Below are positions 23,622-32,496 of a DNA stretch of 64,000 bases, one piece after another. A model generated the notes under the pieces. The model searched no databases. It had not been told where the DNA came from and was given only the letters and a program-made list of their open reading frames with translations. Origin of the DNA: an uncultured Lachnospiraceae bacterium (GTDB lineage Bacteria > Bacillota > Clostridia > Lachnospirales > Lachnospiraceae); NCBI GenBank assembly GCA_947176065.1, contig CAMWPB010000012.1:1-64000 (forward strand), read 5' to 3'. Within the stretch, counting starts at the first letter, position 1. Every line of letters starts with the position of its first letter. A program made the translations under genes and the position numbers.

Positions 23622-24989
23622 ATGACACAAAAAAAGTTTGAGGTGGATCTGCTGCATGGACCGATCTTACAGGCGATGCTTGTATTTGCGGTACCTCTTT
23701 TCTTTTCCGGCGTGTTCCAACAGCTCTATAATACCATGGACACCGTGATTATCGGCCATACGCTGGGGGACGAGGCGCTGGCGGCCATGGGCGCGGCGGG
23801 AGCGGTCTACGATCTGCTGATCGGCTTTGCATTGGGAATCGGAAACGGGCTGGCCATCGTGACGGCCAGAAGCTTCGGGAGCGGTGACGGGGAGTACCTG
23901 AAACGGTCAGTGGCGGCGTCTCTTGTAATCGGTGTCGGTATCACAGCGGTGATGACCGTGGCGGCGCGTTTTATTCTCTATCCCTTTCTGGAGGTTCTGA
24001 ATACGCCGGCAGAGATCATTGGACAGGCATACGCCTATATATCCACGATTACGTTGTTTATCGGGGTAATGTTTGCGTATAACCTGTGTGCCGGACTTTT
24101 GAGGGCCATCGGAAACAGCGTGATGCCGTTAGTCTTTCTGATTCTGTCATCGCTGCTTAATATTGTGCTGGATTTATTTTTCATTACGCAGTTACATATG
24201 GGTGTGCAGGGCGCGGCGGTGGCTACAGTGATTGCGCAGGGGGTGTCGGTGGCTGCCTGTCTGCTTTATATCTGGAAAAAGGCTGGAATACTGATCCCGG
24301 GGCGGAAACATTTTGTCTGGGATAAGGAGCTGTACCGGGAGATGCTGGCGCAGGGCTTTTCCATGGCCTTTATGAGCGCCATTGTCCATGCGGGCACGGC
24401 TGTTTTACAGTCCGGAATCAACAGTCTGGGCTATCTGGTGATCGCGGGCCATGTGGCGGCCAGAAAGATTTTTATGTTTCTGATGATGCCCTATATGGCG
24501 GTCAGCCAGACGGTCAGCACTTTTGTGGCGCAAAACTACGGTGCGGGGCAGATGGGGCGCATCCGCAGATCGGTAAAGATTTCCTATCTGTGCGGCGCGG
24601 TACTGACGGCGGGGATCACGCTGTTTACCATTCCACTTGCGCCATGGATGGTGCGGATGCTGTCAGGCTCATCGGAGGCGGTGGTGATAGATAACGGCGC
24701 GCTGTATCTGCAGGTGGTGGCGCCCTGTCTGATGATCCTGGCGCTGCTGAATCCTTCCCGGTTTGCCCTGCAGAGTATCGGAAATAAGGTGCTGCCCATC
24801 ATTTCCAGCGTGATAGAGCTGATTGGGAAATATCTGTTTGTGGCGTTTCTGATACCGCGGTTTCAGTATATGGCGGTGATCTTCTGCGAACCGGTGATCT
24901 GGGCTTTTATGGATGTGGAACTGTTGTGGGCGTTTTGGAGAAATCCGTTGATCTGCCAGAGCAGGGAAAGTGAGCGGAATTTAATATAA
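23622..24989 (+). CDS. MATE family efflux transporter
   Basis: 455 residues, 12 predicted helices in two halves, MATE family; the start GPILQAMLVFAVPLFFSGVFQQLYNTMDTVIIGHTLGDEALAAMGAAG is the standard first two helices. It belongs to a different subgroup from the MATE protein at 5099. GGAG precedes the ATG by about 10 bases. Preceded by the three-hairpin leader. Exports drugs or metabolites with an ion gradient; substrate unknown. The aminopeptidase gene follows after 42 bases and may be read through. Confidence 0.9.
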   Translation: MTQKKFEVDLLHGPILQAMLVFAVPLFFSGVFQQLYNTMDTVIIGHTLGDEALAAMGAAGAVYDLLIGFALGIGNGLAIVTARSFGSGDGEYLKRSVAASLVIGVGITAVMTVAARFILYPFLEVLNTPAEIIGQAYAYISTITLFIGVMFAYNLCAGLLRAIGNSVMPLVFLILSSLLNIVLDLFFITQLHMGVQGAAVATVIAQGVSVAACLLYIWKKAGILIPGRKHFVWDKELYREMLAQGFSMAFMSAIVHAGTAVLQSGINSLGYLVIAGHVAARKIFMFLMMPYMAVSQTVSTFVAQNYGAGQMGRIRRSVKISYLCGAVLTAGITLFTIPLAPWMVRMLSGSSEAVVIDNGALYLQVVAPCLMILALLNPSRFALQSIGNKVLPIISSVIELIGKYLFVAFLIPRFQYMAVIFCEPVIWAFMDVELLWAFWRNPLICQSRESERNLI

Positions 24990-25031
24990 GGGAAAAACAT
25001 GCGCAATGCAAAGCGCGGAAATGAGGTGGGT

Positions 25032-26819
25032 ATGAATACGATAGAAAAGCTGCAGGCGCTCCGGGGGGAGATGCGGAAGAAGAATCTTTCGGCATACATT
25101 GTTCCCACGGAGGATTTTCACTGTTCCGAGTATGTGGGGGACTATTTTAAGGCGCGGGAGTATCTGTCCGGGTTTACGGGGTCTGCGGGCACGCTTCTGG
25201 TGATGCCGGAGCGGGCTTTGCTGTGGACGGACGGCAGATATTTTTTACAGGCGGAGGAACAGCTTTCGGGCAACGGCATTGAGCTGATGAAAAGCGGGCA
25301 GCCGGATGTTCCCACGCTTCCTGACTTTCTGGGTGAGCAGCTCGGAAAGGGGGCTGTGGTCGGGTTCGACGGAAGAACCGTGCCGGGCGCTTTCGTGGAA
25401 CTGATCAGAGAAAAGACAGCGGCAAAGGAGGTTACCTTTTACGGGAAAAGGGATCTGGTCGACCGGATCTGGGAAGAGAGACCGCCTATGTCGGCGGAGC
25501 CGGTGTGGGAGCTTGGGGTATCTTATGCGGGACTTTCCCGGGAGGAGAAGCTTGCGAAGGTGCGGCAGGAGATGGAGAAGGAGCGGGCGGATGCGCTTTT
25601 AGTGACGGCGCTGGATGAGACGGCCTGGCTTTTAAATCTGCGCGGCAGCGATGTGCGGCACACGCCGGTATTTCTTGCTTATATGTTTATCACGAAAAGA
25701 CGCGCCCTGCTATGCGCACAGAAGAGCGCTTTTTCTGAAAATATCTGTAATGAACTGGCAAAGGCGGGGGTAACGCTTCTGCCCTATGAGAGCATAGAGG
25801 ATATGGCGGCCTCCCTGCCTGCGGGACAGAAAATTCTGGTGGATGGAAAAAAGGTCAGCTACCGGCTGTTAAAAGCGATTTCCAAAGGTGTGGAGATGGT
25901 TGACAAACCCAGTCCGATCGCCATGTTAAAGGCGGTGAAGACGGAGCGGGAGATCACGCATATGCGCTCGGTTCATGTGAAGGACGGCGTGGCAGTGACC
26001 CGGTTTATGTACTGGCTGAAATCCCATGTAGGTGCGGAGGAGATCACCGAGATCAGTGCGGCTTCTAAGCTGGAGGCTTTACGGGCTGAGATGGAAGGGT
26101 ATCTGGGGCCCAGCTTTGATCCGATTATGGCTTACGGCCCTCATGGAGCCATCGTGCATTATGAGGCGACCCCGGAGACGGATGTGGCGATACAGCCGAA
26201 GGGCTTATGCCTTGCGGATACAGGAGGACATTACAGCGAAGGCACCACAGACGTTACCCGCACGATTGCGCTCGGAGAAGTGACGGCGAGGGAGAAGAGA
26301 GCCTACACGCTTGTATTAAAAGGACATTTGCGCCTGAGCGCGGCGAAATTTTTGGAGGGCGCCTGCGGACAGAATCTGGATGTGCTGGCGAGACAGCCGC
26401 TTTGGGAGGAAGGTCTGGACTACAATCATGGCACGGGCCACGGCGTGGGCTATCTCTTAAGCGTGCATGAGGGGCCGCAGAATTTCCGCTGGCGTATGGA
26501 CAGAGATACAGCCGTGCCTCTGGAGGAAGGAATGATTATTTCCAATGAGCCCGGATTGTATGTGACGGGGCAGTTTGGAATCCGGCACGAGAATCTGGTG
26601 CTTGTCAGAAAGGGAGAAAAGACGAATTACGGACAGTTTATGTATCTGGAGCCGCTCACCATGGTTCCCTTCGATAAGGATGCGATTGATGTAGGACTGA
26701 TGACACCACAGGAAATCGGCCTGCTAAACGACTATCATACAAAGGTTTATGAGAAGCTGGCGCCTTATTTTACGGGGGAGGAGCTTACATGGCTGGGGGA
26801 GGCCACTGCTGCGATATAG
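25032..26819 (+). CDS. Xaa-Pro aminopeptidase (M24 family, three-domain form)
   Basis: The ATG at 25032 follows GAGGTGGG and matches the family start (MNTIEKLQALRGEMRKKNLSAYIVPTEDFH); the frame extends to 24999. 595 residues, the length of the long aminopeptidase P form: two creatinase-like N domains and a C-terminal pita-bread domain. Metal ligands appear in order: D in LADTGGHYSEGTTDVTRT (two Asp), H in GTGHGVGYLLSVHEG, E in ISNEPGLYVTG and E in RHENLVLV. It frees N-terminal residues before proline, in the cytosol. Confidence 0.92.
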   Translation: MNTIEKLQALRGEMRKKNLSAYIVPTEDFHCSEYVGDYFKAREYLSGFTGSAGTLLVMPERALLWTDGRYFLQAEEQLSGNGIELMKSGQPDVPTLPDFLGEQLGKGAVVGFDGRTVPGAFVELIREKTAAKEVTFYGKRDLVDRIWEERPPMSAEPVWELGVSYAGLSREEKLAKVRQEMEKERADALLVTALDETAWLLNLRGSDVRHTPVFLAYMFITKRRALLCAQKSAFSENICNELAKAGVTLLPYESIEDMAASLPAGQKILVDGKKVSYRLLKAISKGVEMVDKPSPIAMLKAVKTEREITHMRSVHVKDGVAVTRFMYWLKSHVGAEEITEISAASKLEALRAEMEGYLGPSFDPIMAYGPHGAIVHYEATPETDVAIQPKGLCLADTGGHYSEGTTDVTRTIALGEVTAREKRAYTLVLKGHLRLSAAKFLEGACGQNLDVLARQPLWEEGLDYNHGTGHGVGYLLSVHEGPQNFRWRMDRDTAVPLEEGMIISNEPGLYVTGQFGIRHENLVLVRKGEKTNYGQFMYLEPLTMVPFDKDAIDVGLMTPQEIGLLNDYHTKVYEKLAPYFTGEELTWLGEATAAI

Positions 26820-26854
26820 GAGTAGAATAAATAGACGGGAAGAGACAGAAAAAC

Positions 26855-26887
26855 GGGAAACGCCGATTAAAGCGTTTCCCTGTTTTG
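26855..26887. terminator. Bidirectional intrinsic terminator
   Basis: GGGAAACGC (26855-26863), loop of 8, GCGTTTCCC (26872-26880), then TGTTTTG on the plus strand and GTTTTTCTG on the minus strand. It ends the aminopeptidase gene and overlaps the last codons of the DUF3021 gene. Confidence 0.8.
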
Positions 26888-27334
26888 TTGATGCAGCGTT
26901 GCATTTATCTTTTTAATATTATGTCTGATGATTGCATACTGTATCAGCCATATGATGGCATAATTACATGCGAACATGCCGAAATAGTTTACAATGCCCG
27001 TCAGACTGTGCTCCGACCAGTAAGCGATATAGGCGATCGGCATCATCAAAACGGTGATGAGCAAAAAGTAAATACCGGTCTGTTTGGCAAGCCCCCAAGT
27101 CTCCACGTCCCAGACCACGGAGCATCCGGCGCATCCGGCTCCCAGCAGACCGCACAGGAGCGCCTGTACGATAACGGCACCTATTTCACTTCCCACCATT
27201 TCCACCAGTTCCTGCATGCAGGGAACGTAGTAACCGTCCGCCCAGATCAGGGAAGTGATGATCGAGAATGTGTAGCCGATGGCAAGTCCCAGGGGAAAAC
27301 CCAATAGTCCGCGTAAAATAATTTTCTTTAACAT
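26867..27334 (-). CDS. DUF3021 family membrane protein
   Basis: 155 residues with four hydrophobic segments; GLLGFPLGLAIGYTFSIITSLIW and the short charged C-terminus fit DUF3021, the partner almost always found behind a LytTR regulator. It follows the LytTR gene by 9 bases. In characterised pairs (HdrM/BrsM-like and related systems) the membrane protein holds the regulator inactive. Cytoplasmic membrane location; signal unknown. Confidence 0.87.
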   Translation of the reverse strand: MLKKIILRGLLGFPLGLAIGYTFSIITSLIWADGYYVPCMQELVEMVGSEIGAVIVQALLCGLLGAGCAGCSVVWDVETWGLAKQTGIYFLLITVLMMPIAYIAYWSEHSLTGIVNYFGMFACNYAIIWLIQYAIIRHNIKKINATLHQQNRETL

Positions 27335-27343
27335 ATCTTTACC

Positions 27344-27784
27344 TCACATTCCTAATATTTTTTTGATTTTGGAGACATACCTCCTGGAAACATAGGTTGT
27401 CGTACCGTTTGTCAGTTCCACATAGATTGTGCCGCTAAAGCTTAAGTCAAAGTTTTTCACCTTGTTCAGATTGATGATTTCCGAGTTGGATATGCGGACA
27501 AAATGGGAGGGATTTAACCGCTCTGCCACTTCATAGAGCCTGAGTCGTAAAAGATATTCGCCCTTGTCCGTTACCGCAAAAACTTTGCCGCCCGCGGCAT
27601 AAATCCGAAACAGATCCTTCTGTGATATGATTTCTGTCTTGTCGTCTTTGATGCCGGTGATAATGGGAGGACTGTTTTCGGACAGCCTTTGCATCAGAGT
27701 ATTGACTTCTTCGGTTATGGCAGCGGTCTGAATAATGATTTTGGGTTCGGTACAGGCGCTGTCGATTTTTATCTCAATCTGCAC
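27344..27784 (-). CDS. LytTR-domain transcriptional regulator
   Basis: 146 residues without a receiver domain. The C-terminal LytTR DNA-binding domain occupies about 45-145: DLFRIYAAGGKVFAVTDKGEYLLRLRLYEVAERLNPSHFVRISNSEIINLNKVKNF, then the YVSRRYVSKIKKIL ending. The N-terminal 45 residues are a short strand region. Pairs with the DUF3021 protein. It reads from a strong promoter that overlaps an inverted repeat of TGCRACCA sites, so autoregulation is inferred. Confidence 0.9.
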   Translation of the reverse strand: MQIEIKIDSACTEPKIIIQTAAITEEVNTLMQRLSENSPPIITGIKDDKTEIISQKDLFRIYAAGGKVFAVTDKGEYLLRLRLYEVAERLNPSHFVRISNSEIINLNKVKNFDLSFSGTIYVELTNGTTTYVSRRYVSKIKKILGM

Positions 27785-27846
27785 TTCTGTTCACCTCCAT
27801 CGCAGAGTAGTTTTCACATTATTTTCTGTTCTCTATCTGTGATGTC

Positions 27847-27898
27847 ATTATAGGGAAAAGAGATATTTCATGCAACCAATTTTCGATAGCTGGTCGCA
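27847..27898 (-). promoter_or_regulatory. Promoter and LytTR-type operator of LytTR-DUF3021 operon
   Basis: Minus strand TTGCAT (27875-27870), 17 bases, TATAAT (27852-27847). Half sites TGCAACCA (27871-27878) and TGGTCGCA (27891-27898) face each other, spaced 20 bases (two helical turns), 7 of 8 bases symmetric, overlapping the -35. The rest of 27899-28090 shows nothing clear except the aldolase leader. Confidence 0.7.
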
Positions 27899-28090
27899 TA
27901 TGGGGTATAAGTGGTTAATCAGTTAGAATGGGGCATGTTGCTGGAGTGGGAGCCGCCTGATTCCCTGTCTATGTACTTGTCTGTTCGGGAATCCTCCGCT
28001 ATAATATGTTTGAGGACAGGCGGCATTATGGTAACGACTGTGTCTGCATTTTGGGGTTTAAGAATAAACGTTTCGGAACGGAGGAAAATC

Positions 28091-28735
28091 ATGCAGGACG
28101 AAAAGGCGGTTCGTGAAGAGATATGTGAGATTGGGCGAAGAATGTACGGAAGGCGCATGGTGGCGGCTAACGACGGCAATATTTCGGTGAGACTTTCGGA
28201 GAATGAAATTATCTGTACGCCTACCGGCGTTTCCAAAGGGTTTATGAAGCCGGAGCAGCTCTGTAAAACAGATCTTTCGGGAAATATATTGACGGCGGCG
28301 GAAGGGTTTGGGCCGTCCTCCGAGGTAAAAATGCATCTGCGGGTGTATCAGAAACGCCCGGACATTATGGCTGTGGTACATGCGCACCCGGTTTTTGCCA
28401 CCAGCTTTGCGGTGATGGGAAGGGCGCTTGACAGTCCCATCATGCCGGAGGTGATCGTCAATTTCGGCAAAGTGCCTCTTGCGCCTTATGGCACGCCCTC
28501 CACAGCGGAGATCCCGGACGCAGTCGAGCCATATCTGGCGGATTATCAGGCGATCCTATTGGAAAGTCACGGTGCACTCACCTGGGCGAAGGACTTACAG
28601 GCGGCTTACATGAAGATGGAGTCGGTGGAGTTTTACGCAGAGCTTCTGTATCGGACGACGCAGCTTGGCGGGCCGAGGGAACTGGAGCAGGAAAAGCTGG
28701 AAAGGCTGTATCAGGTGATAGGCGGGGCGAAATAA
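28091..28735 (+). CDS. Class II aldolase/adducin family (L-fuculose-phosphate aldolase-like)
   Basis: ATG 28091 follows GGAGGAAA; the frame extends upstream to 27911 without a site. 214 residues, the length of FucA/AraD-type enzymes. Motifs: ANDGNISVR and TPTGVSKGFMKPEQL (phosphate binding), a Zn site formed by VVHAHP and LLESHGALTWAK, and a conserved Glu in MPEVIVNF. It cleaves a ketose 1-phosphate to dihydroxyacetone phosphate and an aldehyde, or epimerises ribulose phosphate. It could serve the isomerase-kinase operon at 46.5 kb, but sits 18 kb away. Confidence 0.88.
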   Translation: MQDEKAVREEICEIGRRMYGRRMVAANDGNISVRLSENEIICTPTGVSKGFMKPEQLCKTDLSGNILTAAEGFGPSSEVKMHLRVYQKRPDIMAVVHAHPVFATSFAVMGRALDSPIMPEVIVNFGKVPLAPYGTPSTAEIPDAVEPYLADYQAILLESHGALTWAKDLQAAYMKMESVEFYAELLYRTTQLGGPRELEQEKLERLYQVIGGAK

Positions 28736-28787
28736 AATTTCCCGATAACAAAAATGAGCATAATAGAAGTGATATTAATAAAAGCAA

Positions 28788-28816
28788 GGGGGAGTCGGTT
28801 TGACTCCCCCGTATTA
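28788..28816. terminator. Bidirectional intrinsic terminator
   Basis: GGGGGAGTC (28788-28796), loop GGTTT, GACTCCCCC (28802-28810), between the aldolase and the convergent surface protein gene. Confidence 0.8.
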
Positions 28817-28829
28817 AATATTTTTCGTA

Positions 28830-31457
28830 TCAGTTATGTTTTTCCCGCAGGACGATGAGAAGAACAACGCCTGTAAGCAGTGTCAGAACAATGGCCAGCC
28901 CCCACAGAGGAATTCCCTGCTGTTCTCCGGCTGTCTGTACCGCGTCATTTTTCGCTGACGCCGTATGGAGAGCGACGCTTCTTCCCTCTATGGCATCAGC
29001 TACCTCTCCCTCGGAATTGAGCAGGCCATAAGATGCTGTACTGTCTTCCATGGTATCTGGCTTATTCAATTCGTCTGTAGTACCCGGTACGTCCGGGACA
29101 CCCGGCAAGTCCAGCTCGTCTGCACTGTCTGGATCATCCGGCGTTTCTGTACCGCCTGAGGCATCCGGCGCGTTCGGCTCCTCTGTATTGCCTGGGGTAT
29201 CCGGTGTGTCCGGCTCACCTGTATTGCCTGATCCACCCGGGACATTTGGCGTTTCCGCACTGTCTGATCCATCCGGGATATCTGGCGTGCCCGGCTCATC
29301 TGCATTGTCTGAACCATCAGGCGGGGTGGGAGTTTCTGGCGTTTCTTCCGGGTCGGGCGGGAGAGTCGGTTCCTCATCGCCAGAGATCGCTTCATTCGGT
29401 GTCAGCGTTTCGTTTTCGAAGTTGCTGTTGGGTTTGGAGGCGTCTTCTTTGGTGGTAGTTCCGGTTGTTGTGCCGGGCGTGCCATTCAGGGACTTTGTAT
29501 ATGTACATCCGTCTCTGGTACATTTATATTGGGGGCCGTCAGGGCCGTTAGGATCGAGCTTAAGGCTATGGCCTTTTGCCGGAAGCTCTCCGTCATGGTT
29601 GTCCGTATAAGAATTTTTCTGGAAGTTCACGGTTGCTGTATAAACACATGTGCCCGTTTTATCACAGGTTGGGGCCAATGTAGTTTGGGTACGTTTTACT
29701 GTTGCGGCCACGGGTGTTTTCTTTGGACATTTCTGGCAGGAGAAAATTGCGGTAGCGATATTCTCCTGCCAGTCCCATGTCGGGCCTTGGTAAGTATGCT
29801 TTAAAGGTTCCTTGTACCCAACCTGTGTCTTGGTAAGCTCTTTCTTACCTTCCTCCGAATCAAACAATTTTCCACAAGCCGGACAAGTCCAACATTCTTT
29901 CTTACATATCGGCATTTCGCATGTCGAATTTGCATTTTCTGCTATCTTCGTAAGCGGTTTCTTATGCCCCGTCCGCTCCTTCTCGACAACTTTTTTATCC
30001 TTAAAGGTAATACCGTCCTTCTCCACAGAAGCTTTATAAACGGTCTCTCCGTCCTCCGTGCAGGTAGGCTCCGTCACCTCTTTTTTGATGGACGCTTTCA
30101 GCACGAACTCTTCTCCGCAGTCCTGACAGGTCAGTACCGCCTTGGCGGATTCGTATTTCTTCCAGTCCCACTTTGGCTCCTGATATACATGCGTATGTCC
30201 GTCGGAGTTATCACCCGTGCTTTCCCCGGAACTGCCTGTTGTCGCCGGAGTGGTATATGGTGCAGGGGCAGCATATGTCACCGCCTTTTTATTGCTGTCG
30301 TTGGTGTAGGCGAAGACCGTGCTGCCGTCGCTTTTGTTTGACTGTGTCCGATATACCGCCTTTCCGCCAAATCCCGGGAGACCCGACCCGCAGGTCTGCT
30401 TCCAGACCACACTGCCGCCGTTTCCCTCGTTTAAAGCCCAGCAGACTTCGCCTGACGCGAATTGCTGCTGCGTCATACCTACGCCGTAATTTCCTTTTTC
30501 CGTGCCTGTAATCAGGTAATAGCAGTTCAGAAACGTACTTCCTGAATGATTATATCCGCATATGCTTCCCACATGACCGGTTCCGCCGCTGACTTCACCG
30601 GTATTATAACAGCCGGAAAGCAGCTTTTTATTATAACCGCAAATACCGCCTATGCTTGTGCCGGTTCCGGTTACCGCTCCCGTATTATAGCAGTCTGACG
30701 TTGTGTTTTTATTGTAACCGCAAATGCCGCCCACATATTTGCCGCCGCTTACTGCGCCGGTATTATAACAGACACTGACTGTTGCGCCGTTGTCATTGCT
30801 GCCGCAGATACCGCCCGCGTATTTGTCTCCGCTGACAGACGCCGTACTGTAACAGCCCGTTATGGTTCCCTTATTGATGCCGCACAGACCTCCGGCATAA
30901 CTGCCGGCGGACACGCTGCCGCCTGCCACGCCCAGATTCTTTATGGCACCGGCATTGGTGGCAAACAGACCGGCATAGGAGGCGCCCGGCTTTTGGCAGT
31001 ATAGGCCGCTCACCGCAAAGGAGCCGCCGTCAAAGGTTCCTTTGTAGGGATTGGCACTCGATCCGATGGGAGTCCACGAACCGGTATCGGCGCCGCATAC
31101 GCCGGATAAATCGATGTTCTGTGTCAAAACCGCGCAGATTCCGGTATTCGGCGCACCGCCTATACCGTTTACCGCATCTGCAAACCTGCGAAGCTGGGAT
31201 GCATCTTTGATGCGGTACGGGTCTGTTACCGTGCCGCTGCCCTCTAAATCCGAAGGGACAGCAACGGGTGCCGCAGTCTGCTTTTTCGTTGTTTCAGGCG
31301 GATATTCCGAAGCGGCAGGAGCCGTCTGGTCTTTTGGAGCGGATGTTTTCTGGATAATGACCGACGTCCTTTCGCTGGTTGCAGCCATCACAGGATCTGA
31401 CGTCAGAGCCAGCAATAAGCCGACAGTCAGGATAAAGCTCCAAACTCTTTTATACAT
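28830..31457 (-). CDS. Large GLUG-repeat surface protein with Pro/Asp-rich stalk and C-terminal membrane anchor
   Basis: 875 residues. Signal peptide (FILTVGLLLALTSDPVMA, about 1-25). Residues about 70-310 carry five or more GLUG-type repeats of the form GGICGYNK...CYNTGAVSG, adhesin-like beta-helix units. Then follow three or four Cys-x2-Cys / GHxxP modules (TCQDCGEEF, CPACGKLF, CQKCPKKT, CTRDGCTYT; about 420-650), each with E/TPTCxxxGxxxY strands. Residues about 690-805 are a Pro/Asp/Glu/Gly-rich stalk of degenerate 9-12 residue repeats. A single helix (PLWGLAIVLTLLTGVVLLIVL) and REKHN end it. There is no LPxTG motif, so it is held by the helix. Likely adhesin or cell-wall interaction protein. 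Confidence 0.82.
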   Translation of the reverse strand: MYKRVWSFILTVGLLLALTSDPVMAATSERTSVIIQKTSAPKDQTAPAASEYPPETTKKQTAAPVAVPSDLEGSGTVTDPYRIKDASQLRRFADAVNGIGGAPNTGICAVLTQNIDLSGVCGADTGSWTPIGSSANPYKGTFDGGSFAVSGLYCQKPGASYAGLFATNAGAIKNLGVAGGSVSAGSYAGGLCGINKGTITGCYSTASVSGDKYAGGICGSNDNGATVSVCYNTGAVSGGKYVGGICGYNKNTTSDCYNTGAVTGTGTSIGGICGYNKKLLSGCYNTGEVSGGTGHVGSICGYNHSGSTFLNCYYLITGTEKGNYGVGMTQQQFASGEVCWALNEGNGGSVVWKQTCGSGLPGFGGKAVYRTQSNKSDGSTVFAYTNDSNKKAVTYAAPAPYTTPATTGSSGESTGDNSDGHTHVYQEPKWDWKKYESAKAVLTCQDCGEEFVLKASIKKEVTEPTCTEDGETVYKASVEKDGITFKDKKVVEKERTGHKKPLTKIAENANSTCEMPICKKECWTCPACGKLFDSEEGKKELTKTQVGYKEPLKHTYQGPTWDWQENIATAIFSCQKCPKKTPVAATVKRTQTTLAPTCDKTGTCVYTATVNFQKNSYTDNHDGELPAKGHSLKLDPNGPDGPQYKCTRDGCTYTKSLNGTPGTTTGTTTKEDASKPNSNFENETLTPNEAISGDEEPTLPPDPEETPETPTPPDGSDNADEPGTPDIPDGSDSAETPNVPGGSGNTGEPDTPDTPGNTEEPNAPDASGGTETPDDPDSADELDLPGVPDVPGTTDELNKPDTMEDSTASYGLLNSEGEVADAIEGRSVALHTASAKNDAVQTAGEQQGIPLWGLAIVLTLLTGVVLLIVLREKHN
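29050..29400. repeat. Degenerate tandem repeats coding the Pro/Asp stalk
   Basis: About 350 bases of short related units (on the minus strand coding blocks like PDTPGNTEEPNAP and PDGSDNADEPGTP). A length-variable, slippage-prone tract of the surface protein gene. Confidence 0.7.
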
Positions 31458-31607
31458 TCTGGTAATCTCCTTTCGGGGAAGCGGATTATATGTCGATCAG
31501 TGAGCACAGTACCGTTCCGTATAGAAGAAATATAGCATAAAACCGGTTCCGATACAACCGGCCCCACACGATATTTGTGACATTTGACGAATTTTTGTCT
31601 GCATAAA

Positions 31608-31641
31608 AAAGGAGCTGGCCGGTAAAAAAGGCAGCTCCTTT
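31608..31641 (-). terminator. Intrinsic terminator of OB-like lipoprotein gene
   Basis: AAAGGAGCTG (31608-31617) with CAGCTCCTTT (31632-31641); on the minus strand it is followed by TTTTTT. Confidence 0.8.
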
Positions 31642-31672
31642 GAAGTGCGTTATCTTGTGTGTTTTTCCGGAT

Positions 31673-32422
31673 TTACTTTACGGTAACGGAAGTGATGTGC
31701 GGATTCGCGCCGTTGTACCAGTACAGATAACCTTCCATATCAACCGTATCGCCGACTTTCAGATTCTCCACAGCCTTGTAGACGTCCGTGCTGTTGTCGC
31801 AGAGATAGGACTCCACACAGAAGGTGTAGGTCTGGCCGTCCTTGGACACGTTGAAGTAGAGATCGCTGTTGGAATCGGCGGAACCGGAGTTGTCGTCATT
31901 GTAAACGAAAGCGCAGTCATAGGACTCGCCGTCTTTCTCGTAGGTTTCCACGGTCATGCCCTTGAAGGATACGAACTGATTCTGATGGTCGATCAGATCA
32001 TCTTTGCCGAGCAGATCGGTCACATCGGTTGCGGATGCGGTGTAGCTGCCATCCTGGATTTCGATGGTTGCGCCCTCGGCAACTTCCACCTCGCCGGACC
32101 ACTCGGTCTTGTAGCCGGTCACTTTGATTTTCGTACCGGGGGTAAGCTTTGCGTAATCCGTCTCGGAGCAGACTGCGTTGTAGATGAAATATGCGCCGTC
32201 CTTATCCTGGGTGTAAAGGGTAGCTTTATCTTCCCACCAGGACTGTTTTGCCTGTACGTAAGTCTCGATGACAACTTCGCTGTCAAGTTCTGCGGCCATG
32301 TACTCGGCGTGGGTCATAACGCCCTCGGATTTTTTGTCGTCGCCGCCGTTTCCGCCTTTACCGCAGGCGGTAAGGGACAAAACAAGAGCCAGCGTCAAAG
32401 TTAATGCAAGTGTCTTTTTCAT
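31673..32422 (-). CDS. Lipoprotein with OB-fold-like repeat region
   Basis: Start ATG 32422 behind TGAGGAGGAAG; 249 residues. Lipoprotein signal MKKTLALTLTLALVLSLTACGKGG (lipid Cys about residue 20). Two similar halves follow, each a run of short strands like GTKIKVTGYKTEWSGEVEVAEGATIEIQDG and VGDTVDMEGYLYWYNGANPHITSVTVK, an OB-fold-like pattern that repeats about every 90 residues. Binding partner unknown (metal, sugar or peptidoglycan are possible). Monocistronic: own ribosome site and terminator. Confidence 0.7.
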   Translation of the reverse strand: MKKTLALTLTLALVLSLTACGKGGNGGDDKKSEGVMTHAEYMAAELDSEVVIETYVQAKQSWWEDKATLYTQDKDGAYFIYNAVCSETDYAKLTPGTKIKVTGYKTEWSGEVEVAEGATIEIQDGSYTASATDVTDLLGKDDLIDHQNQFVSFKGMTVETYEKDGESYDCAFVYNDDNSGSADSNSDLYFNVSKDGQTYTFCVESYLCDNSTDVYKAVENLKVGDTVDMEGYLYWYNGANPHITSVTVK

Positions 32423-32496
32423 AATCTTCCTCCTCAATAGTAGCGTTTCTTTGGTTTGCTTCTACAGCGACGATTATACCATACTCAGTGGATAAA

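Noticed and set aside
29050..29400. Repeat tract considered as CRISPR or integron array
   Set aside because: Units are short, degenerate and in frame within the surface protein; no constant repeat with unique spacers.
31640..32404. A 254-codon open frame on the plus strand with hydrophobic Val/Gly-rich content
   Set aside because: Mirror of the OB-like lipoprotein gene, which has a good ribosome site, lipobox and terminator.
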